Below are positions 12,831 to 16,862 of a stretch of 16,862 nt of DNA, one piece after another. Position 1 is the stretch's first letter; each line of letters starts with the position of its first letter. A program made the translations under genes and the position numbers. The notes below the pieces were generated by a model, which worked only from the letters and a program-made list of their open reading frames with translations, did no database searches and was not told where the DNA came from. The stretch is from positions 170,507 to 187,368 of the forward strand of contig NW_008705612.1 of the NCBI RefSeq assembly GCF_000186865.1, in the 5' to 3' direction. This stretch comes from Aureococcus anophagefferens (taxonomy: Eukaryota > Sar > Pelagophyceae > Pelagomonadales > Pelagomonadaceae).

Positions 12831-15470
12831 ATGGCTGACACCAAAGAACAACTCGATAACATATATGGCGACGATAAAGTCCGAACAAAGTCGTTTGTCG
12901 ACTCCCAACTTAACACTTTCCTTGATGGCCACAGATTTCAAGTGAACCATACGGCAGAATTCAACTTGGGGCGTTTTAATAAGAACGTCAGTAACCCTAT
13001 GTTTGCCAACTTCAGTCAGTATGCCACATATGAGGACTTGGTTCGATCTCCCTCTAACGACCCAAATCTGTACGCGCGTTTGCGTTGTCATACCATGTCA
13101 AAGCTTGAGGAGGCTTTTGATGACCTCATCAAGGCCTGTTATAGACAAGGGCGTAACGACTCGCCTTTCGACCCACCTCCAGCTACTCCTCCCGCGAACT
13201 TCGAACCAAGACCTAGGCCCATCTGGACCAAGGAGTTCATGCTTTCGGCGTTGCGTCAGTGGCGTTACATGCCTAACAAGGTTAAAACCGGTAGTGGCCC
13301 CCAGGGCAACAAAGTGGTTAACACTGACAACAGATGCATTAGGCCAGATGGCTCATTCATCGACCCCGCTAACGCGGGCGAACGTTTGCTGTTTGCCCGG
13401 GCCATGGCCGTGTGGTTGAATGCTAGTTCTGCGGAGAGAGGCTTTGCGCTGGAGAAGATTGACGACAATCGACCCAGAAATGTATGGTTCCTCACCACCG
13501 AGTCAAACAGCCTTGTTGTCAGAGAGACACAGGACGGCGGTGTCCGGCCATACGGAGTGGTCGCCAAGCGCGGCAAATTCTGGTTTTTGATGATGAATCG
13601 CGCTGTTACGAACCATCGAGATGAGACGAGAAATCCTGTCTTCGACGATCTCAAGTGCAGCGAGTTTGCTGCTTTGTACTGCTCCATCCCTAATGGCTTT
13701 GTCAGGAAAGACAAAAAGATGGAACTCATTCATGGAGGTAATCGGTTGCCAAAGCCAGTCGATTTCGAGTGGGGGTGTCAAGGCCTTGCGGGTCTGCTCC
13801 AGAGGTTTTGTGACATTGATGGATCCAATCAGTCGGCGGCCAAGGATCTGCCCTGCTGGACGGAAATTAAACACCTGGTCACAAACTATGGTATTCCGAA
13901 CCCCTTTTGGGCCATCCACACCCTGGTGAAAGCGACAATGGATGTGGTACCTTCTTCCAACAATGAGGAGCACATATCTACTTTCAACAAGACCAATTAC
14001 GAGTCTAAGTACTATGCGGACCATTACATTTCGTACCTTAGAGGCTATCAGACTTTCATGGAGAAGAATGGTGTCACTGTGATCGATGATAAGCTGCTCA
14101 CTAAGTTTCAGGATGACTTCTTGCCACAGCATAAGGATCAAGGTAGGGATGGGTATGATTCACAGCTCTACTTGCTCGCAGACGCGCGGCGTTGTAGCCG
14201 TGATGGCCTCCCCACACCTCACATTCCTCCTGCTGTCGCTAGCGCATGGAATACTTTCTCCGATCTTCAGCTTTATCTAACTACGTTAGGTAACAAATTT
14301 CGGAGAGGGGGAGGACATACAGCATGCTACAGAAGTCCAATGCCAATGAAATATAGCGTACACAGTCTTAATGACTCATCATCTATGCAATTTGGCACAA
14401 AACCCGGCAGAGCGCTTATGGCTGGTGCATTCAACTCGGAATGGGTTGATGGAGTCAAAGTCACTGGTCATGCTCTTGCAATTCTCCAACAGCAACGTGA
14501 ACAGCTTTATGAACCTCGGGATGATCAAAATGACCATGGTATTTTATCCGATATTTTGGATGATCTCGACGATTATGGTGATTTCGATTCCAAGGAAGAT
14601 CTTCTGGCTGATTACTCTGCTTTTGCTCTCCATCAGCGTCAGCGTGGCGGAGGTAGACCTCCTCAAAGAGAGAAAGGTTACTACAACCGTTATGATGACC
14701 GCATCGAAGAAGTCAGAAAGCGAATAAGAGATAAACTCTCGAGAGCCAAGGATAATCTTGACGATGCTCATAAATGGAACAGAAGATCGCCAGGCAACGC
14801 GCGTGTTGTCCCATATTATAATGAAAAGGCAAGTAGGACCCCTGATCTTAGCTCTGGAAAACGAGCCATGGTAAAACCCTGGCAGGAAGGTAAAAGGTTA
14901 CAGGACGCAAAGTCTCGTCAAGACTGGAATGCTGTTGCGGAGGTTGACAAAGAACTTGCTCAAGCTTTATCTACTTATCAGCAACCACCTGAACTAGCTA
15001 GGGAAGATCCAGACAAACCTACTCGCCAAGACAAGCAAGATAATCTCATCTGTGCACTTTTAGACGTTTTGGATGTGGCTAAACACGCTAAGATGAGTCC
15101 TGAAGCTACTGCGGCAGCACTGGCCGTCATGAATGATAGATTCTACAACACACCTGCTGGCGAAGACGAAGAAGACGAGGAAGAAGAGTTGAAAGGCGAC
15201 TCTCATGTCAACTTTGTCGACACAGCAACCGTTCAGTGCTACCTCACTCAGGGACCCAGGACCAATGTTCTGAGACCATGTTATTGTAGAGAAGTTAAGA
15301 TTGACACTGGCTCAACTTTTGATCTAGGTTCCTGTCGAACATGGCAGTACATTGTCGATCTCAAGTCTCCGATCCGAATCAATATGGCTAAAGATCACAT
15401 GCTGGTGCATAAGGTTGGTCTGGCACTACTGATCCTCAAGATGCGCGTACTCTTGTGTGCTATGGGCTAG
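12831..15470 (+). CDS. gag: Gag-like polyprotein with truncated retropepsin motif
   Basis: This is one intact frame of 879 residues from ATG 12831, 147 bp past the left LTR. Its position identifies it as the element's structural protein. Most of the protein has no motif I recognise. Residues 564-592 are very acidic (SDILDDLDDYGDFDSKEDLL). Residues 603-609 (RQRGGGR) begin an Arg/Gly-rich patch that may bind RNA; no CCHC zinc knuckle is present. Residues about 630-655 are charged and helical, and a second Glu/Asp run lies near 777-790. Near the end, KIDTGSTFDLGS (823-834) matches the aspartic-protease active site hhDTGS, but only about 50 residues follow, without a recognisable flap or second conserved helix, so the protease is probably incomplete. 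Its expected role is to form the particle that packages element RNA; reverse transcription must be supplied by another element. Confidence 0.8.
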   Translation: MADTKEQLDNIYGDDKVRTKSFVDSQLNTFLDGHRFQVNHTAEFNLGRFNKNVSNPMFANFSQYATYEDLVRSPSNDPNLYARLRCHTMSKLEEAFDDLIKACYRQGRNDSPFDPPPATPPANFEPRPRPIWTKEFMLSALRQWRYMPNKVKTGSGPQGNKVVNTDNRCIRPDGSFIDPANAGERLLFARAMAVWLNASSAERGFALEKIDDNRPRNVWFLTTESNSLVVRETQDGGVRPYGVVAKRGKFWFLMMNRAVTNHRDETRNPVFDDLKCSEFAALYCSIPNGFVRKDKKMELIHGGNRLPKPVDFEWGCQGLAGLLQRFCDIDGSNQSAAKDLPCWTEIKHLVTNYGIPNPFWAIHTLVKATMDVVPSSNNEEHISTFNKTNYESKYYADHYISYLRGYQTFMEKNGVTVIDDKLLTKFQDDFLPQHKDQGRDGYDSQLYLLADARRCSRDGLPTPHIPPAVASAWNTFSDLQLYLTTLGNKFRRGGGHTACYRSPMPMKYSVHSLNDSSSMQFGTKPGRALMAGAFNSEWVDGVKVTGHALAILQQQREQLYEPRDDQNDHGILSDILDDLDDYGDFDSKEDLLADYSAFALHQRQRGGGRPPQREKGYYNRYDDRIEEVRKRIRDKLSRAKDNLDDAHKWNRRSPGNARVVPYYNEKASRTPDLSSGKRAMVKPWQEGKRLQDAKSRQDWNAVAEVDKELAQALSTYQQPPELAREDPDKPTRQDKQDNLICALLDVLDVAKHAKMSPEATAAALAVMNDRFYNTPAGEDEEDEEEELKGDSHVNFVDTATVQCYLTQGPRTNVLRPCYCREVKIDTGSTFDLGSCRTWQYIVDLKSPIRINMAKDHMLVHKVGLALLILKMRVLLCAMG

Positions 15471-15616
15471 GGATGGTTCAGAAGCTACAGGAACCTCCTG
15501 TGGTGCCAGATCTAGACTTGGCACTTCCAGGTCGGCCAAACTTAGCTGTCCGTGTTTTGACGTTGGAAAATCTTGTTGCGGACTTGCAGGAACGCCTAGC
15601 TCGATTGGAGACATAG
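15413..15616 (+). pseudogene. Out-of-frame C-terminal remnant of an ancestral polyprotein
   Basis: In another frame (+2 relative to the main ORF) the sequence is open from 15413 to TAG 15614-15616. It overlaps the last 19 codons of the main ORF and encodes DARTLVCYGLGMVQKLQEPP, then a leucine heptad segment VRVLTLENLVADLQERLARL. The composition is clearly protein-like. It probably is the original end of a longer Gag-Pol, joined to the protease stump by an internal deletion that shifted frame. An ATG at 15473 could allow separate translation of 47 residues. Confidence 0.4.
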
Positions 15617-15673
15617 CTCATTTATCATAGCTCCCCACGATCATTACAAGTACATTGATCACAGGGCAACTAT

Positions 15674-15683
15674 GATGGGGGAG
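15674..15683 (+). promoter_or_regulatory. Polypurine tract
   Basis: GATGGGGGAG ends exactly at the TG of the right LTR. A purine run abutting the 3' LTR primes second-strand DNA synthesis in LTR retrotransposons. One T interrupts it; the core GGGGGAG is uninterrupted. Confidence 0.75.
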
Positions 15684-15982
15684 TGCAAAGAATATAGACT
15701 GACCTTGCTGTCTGTCTCTCTCTCTCTATCTCTATATCTCCATGACTATACTGTAGTACAGTACGCTACACTACCACTACCCTACTACCATCATGCTAGT
15801 ACTGTACCTACCCTAGTTAGGCTCTCTTTCCCGTTCCCCCTCCTTTATAATCAGTTACTATCATATGACTGCGCTACCGTAAGGTAGCACACTGAGCTTC
15901 CCCTCTCACCCACTGTGCCTATCCTGCTACTACGGACTGTACCTTAACGTCAAGTTGATGTACGGGACTTAGTTTCTTTACA
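15684..15982 (+). repeat. Right LTR
   Basis: Same length (299 bp) as the left LTR and, by eye, the same sequence throughout, including the TATA-like box (15844-15851), the palindrome and the GTAA hairpin. Confidence 0.95.
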
Positions 15983-15987
15983 GTCTT
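15983..15987. repeat. Target-site duplication, right copy
   Basis: GTCTT follows the terminal CA of the right LTR and matches 12380-12384. The pre-insertion site would read GCTTG-GTCTT-GCTTCT. Confidence 0.9.
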
Positions 15988-16144
15988 GCTTCTACAATAA
16001 AGAAATTGAAAATGTTACTAACAATAAAAGATACCAAGTGGATACGAAGCTAATTAAATACCCTAAAATAAGGGGGGTAGCCCTATAAATTACTTGTAGG
16101 ATTAGATAGATATAGATAGACATTATTATTATTACCCCACCCAG
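15988..16144. other. AT-rich spacer with short microsatellites, possible intron end
   Basis: The stretch is AT-rich with CCCTAAAATAAGGG (a small inverted pair), a TAGA microsatellite (about 16104-16120) and ATT repeats (16122-16134). It ends ATTACCCCACCCAG, which looks like a 3' splice site next to the GC-rich coding-like stretch at 16145. Confidence 0.4.
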
Positions 16145-16275
16145 CCACCGTCAAGCCGTGCACGGACAACGTCGCGCCGGACTCCCAGACGAGCAGCGGG
16201 CCCGCCATGGTCGGGCCGGGGGGCAGCGACGACGGCGCGAGCTGCGGCACGGGCTGGCTCTTGGGCTGCTTCTAA
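16145..16275 (+). CDS. Possible terminal exon, GC3-saturated, unknown protein
   Basis: From 16147 the frame reads TVKPCTDNVAPDSQTSSGPA and on to GWLLGCF and TAA at 16273-16275. All 42 sense codons end in G or C while the second positions do not, a strong coding signature in a GC-biased gene. There is no start codon in front: the frame opens directly behind a pyrimidine-rich tract ending in CAG, so it fits the last exon of a gene whose earlier exons lie upstream, perhaps separated by the retrotransposon insertion. It could instead be a gene fragment. The codon bias differs from the glycosyltransferase and Gag-like genes. Confidence 0.35.
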
Positions 16276-16318
16276 TGCGCTCTAGATTAGGCCTGTGCCG
16301 AGGCCATCGGCAGCGCCT

Positions 16319-16338
16319 GGGGGGGGGGGGGGGGGGGG
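16319..16338. repeat. 20-base G homopolymer
   Basis: Twenty consecutive G's are followed by CGGCCCCAGGGG. It could form a quadruplex, and its length is uncertain in any assembly. Confidence 0.85.
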
Positions 16339-16468
16339 CGGCCCCAGGGGCTGCGTTAGCACCCCGCGTGCGCGCCATAGCTCTTCATCATCCGATCGAA
16401 TGCCGCTCAGGAGGAATCCCGGTCCCCGCCTCATTTGTTCTCCTCATTCCGGAAGCGACCGACTCGAG

Positions 16469-16681
16469 ATGGAGCAACTGGTTGTGAAAGAACTGCCTGC
16501 TACCCACGATCCTCCAGGGCTGGACGGCCTAGCAACGACGCACAATGCGACGAAGAAGACTGAAGGATCGTTCTTCAAACCAGTGAACATCTCTCTGCAT
16601 CCCTCGTCGAGAGTTTTCATCGTCGGCAGCGATGGCGTCGCTGCAATGGCAGATTGTTTAAACTCTGTCCTCATGGCGTAG
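16469..16681 (+). CDS. Weak 70-codon ORF, unknown
   Basis: The frame is open from ATG 16469 to TAG 16679-16681 and ends with SSRVFIVGSDGVAAMADCLN. Composition is plausible for a protein but codon bias is weak, and a 104-codon frame exists on the other strand of the same DNA. No motif or family is recognised; it is listed because nothing better explains this stretch. Confidence 0.2.
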   Translation: MEQLVVKELPATHDPPGLDGLATTHNATKKTEGSFFKPVNISLHPSSRVFIVGSDGVAAMADCLNSVLMA

Positions 16682-16696
16682 ATACTGGTCGGAGAT

Positions 16697-16822
16697 TTAC
16701 CCGAGTGCAGAAGCCCGAGTGCCATTAGCGACGAACTCAGCTCTTTCACAGATAGCACGAATATCCTGGTCAGTCTTGGTGAGCCAGGCGCCCGCTTGTT
16801 GACTCACATACTCTCGACGCAG
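16697..16822 (-). CDS. Possible terminal exon of a gene entering from the right edge
   Basis: The minus-strand frame from 16822 to TAA at 16699-16697 reads EYVSQQAGAWLTKTDQDIRA then ICERAEFVANGTRASALG. Composition is ordinary and helical, and the frame lacks an ATG, but it opens immediately after TATTAG, a possible 3' splice site. If so, the rest of the gene lies beyond the window. No family is recognised. Confidence 0.27.
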   Translation of the reverse strand: MRREYVSQQAGAWLTKTDQDIRAICERAEFVANGTRASALG

Positions 16823-16862
16823 CTAATACCGAGCTTGGCCTTTTATGCGTGCGTTTGCGAAG

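Larger units (their letters stand above)
12385..15982 (+). mobile_element. Complete non-autonomous LTR retrotransposon, 3598 bp
   Basis: The element has 299-bp direct LTRs with TG...CA ends, a 5-bp target-site duplication, a primer-binding site five bases inside the left LTR, a purine tract touching the right LTR, and one long ORF (12831-15470). By eye the LTRs are identical over their full length, so the insertion is young. The coding part contains only a Gag-like protein and a truncated protease-like motif; reverse transcriptase, RNase H and integrase are absent and could not fit in the 213 bp between the ORF and the right LTR. It must therefore be mobilised by enzymes from a relative. Without polymerase or integrase, Ty1/copia versus Ty3/gypsy cannot be decided. 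Confidence 0.93.

Noticed and set aside
1..16862. CRISPR arrays, tRNA, rRNA genes
   Set aside because: No regularly spaced repeats with unique spacers, and no tRNA cloverleaf or rRNA core sequence was seen on either strand by eye.

Overview
The window looks like nuclear DNA of a unicellular eukaryote, probably an alga or other protist. It holds long, mostly intron-free reading frames separated by 0.3 to 1.3 kb of non-coding DNA, Kozak-like start contexts, a sterol-glucosyltransferase-type GT1 enzyme and a complete LTR retrotransposon. I cannot fix the lineage. Base composition is patchy: GC-rich islands near 3.3-3.5, 6.8-7.5, 8.4-8.8, 10.2-10.3 and 16.15-16.35 kb alternate with AT-rich spacers.

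Layout. 1-3.3 kb: two plus-strand ORFs (2-994, open at the left edge, and 996-2216), both Ala-rich and repeat-rich. They face a minus-strand gene (2320-3264) with the motif order of a divergent cytosine-5 DNA methyltransferase. A hairpin followed by five T's lies between the convergent genes. 3.3-5.0 kb: mostly non-coding, with two weak coding remnants. 5.0-6.5 kb: a minus-strand UDP-glycosyltransferase gene whose upstream DNA carries five copies of a GTGTGGTTTG motif. 6.5-7.8 kb: GC-rich DNA with a decayed coding remnant. 7.8-9.7 kb: a 639-residue unknown protein with a possible SH3/Tudor-like segment. 9.7-10.2 kb: a small minus-strand gene split over two frames at a TCT-TAA-G junction. 10.3-12.1 kb: a minus-strand multi-pass membrane protein with a Ser-rich tail. 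Upstream of it is a cluster of three hairpins.

12,385-15,982 is a complete 3598-bp LTR retrotransposon. It has 299-bp LTRs in which I see no difference by eye, TG...CA ends, a GTCTT target-site duplication, a primer-binding site, a polypurine tract and one 879-codon Gag/protease-like ORF. It has no reverse transcriptase, RNase H or integrase, so it must depend on a helper element. Past it lie an AT-rich spacer, a GC3-saturated coding tail that looks like a terminal exon (16145-16275), a 20-G run, and weak coding signals at the right edge.

The cellular genes do not form an evident pathway. The most notable items are the young non-autonomous retrotransposon, the divergent methyltransferase-like gene, the candidate 42-nt intron with duplicated flanks at 1129-1170, and the candidate +1 frameshift gene at 9716-10169. 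All functional calls come from reading motifs by eye; no database was searched.
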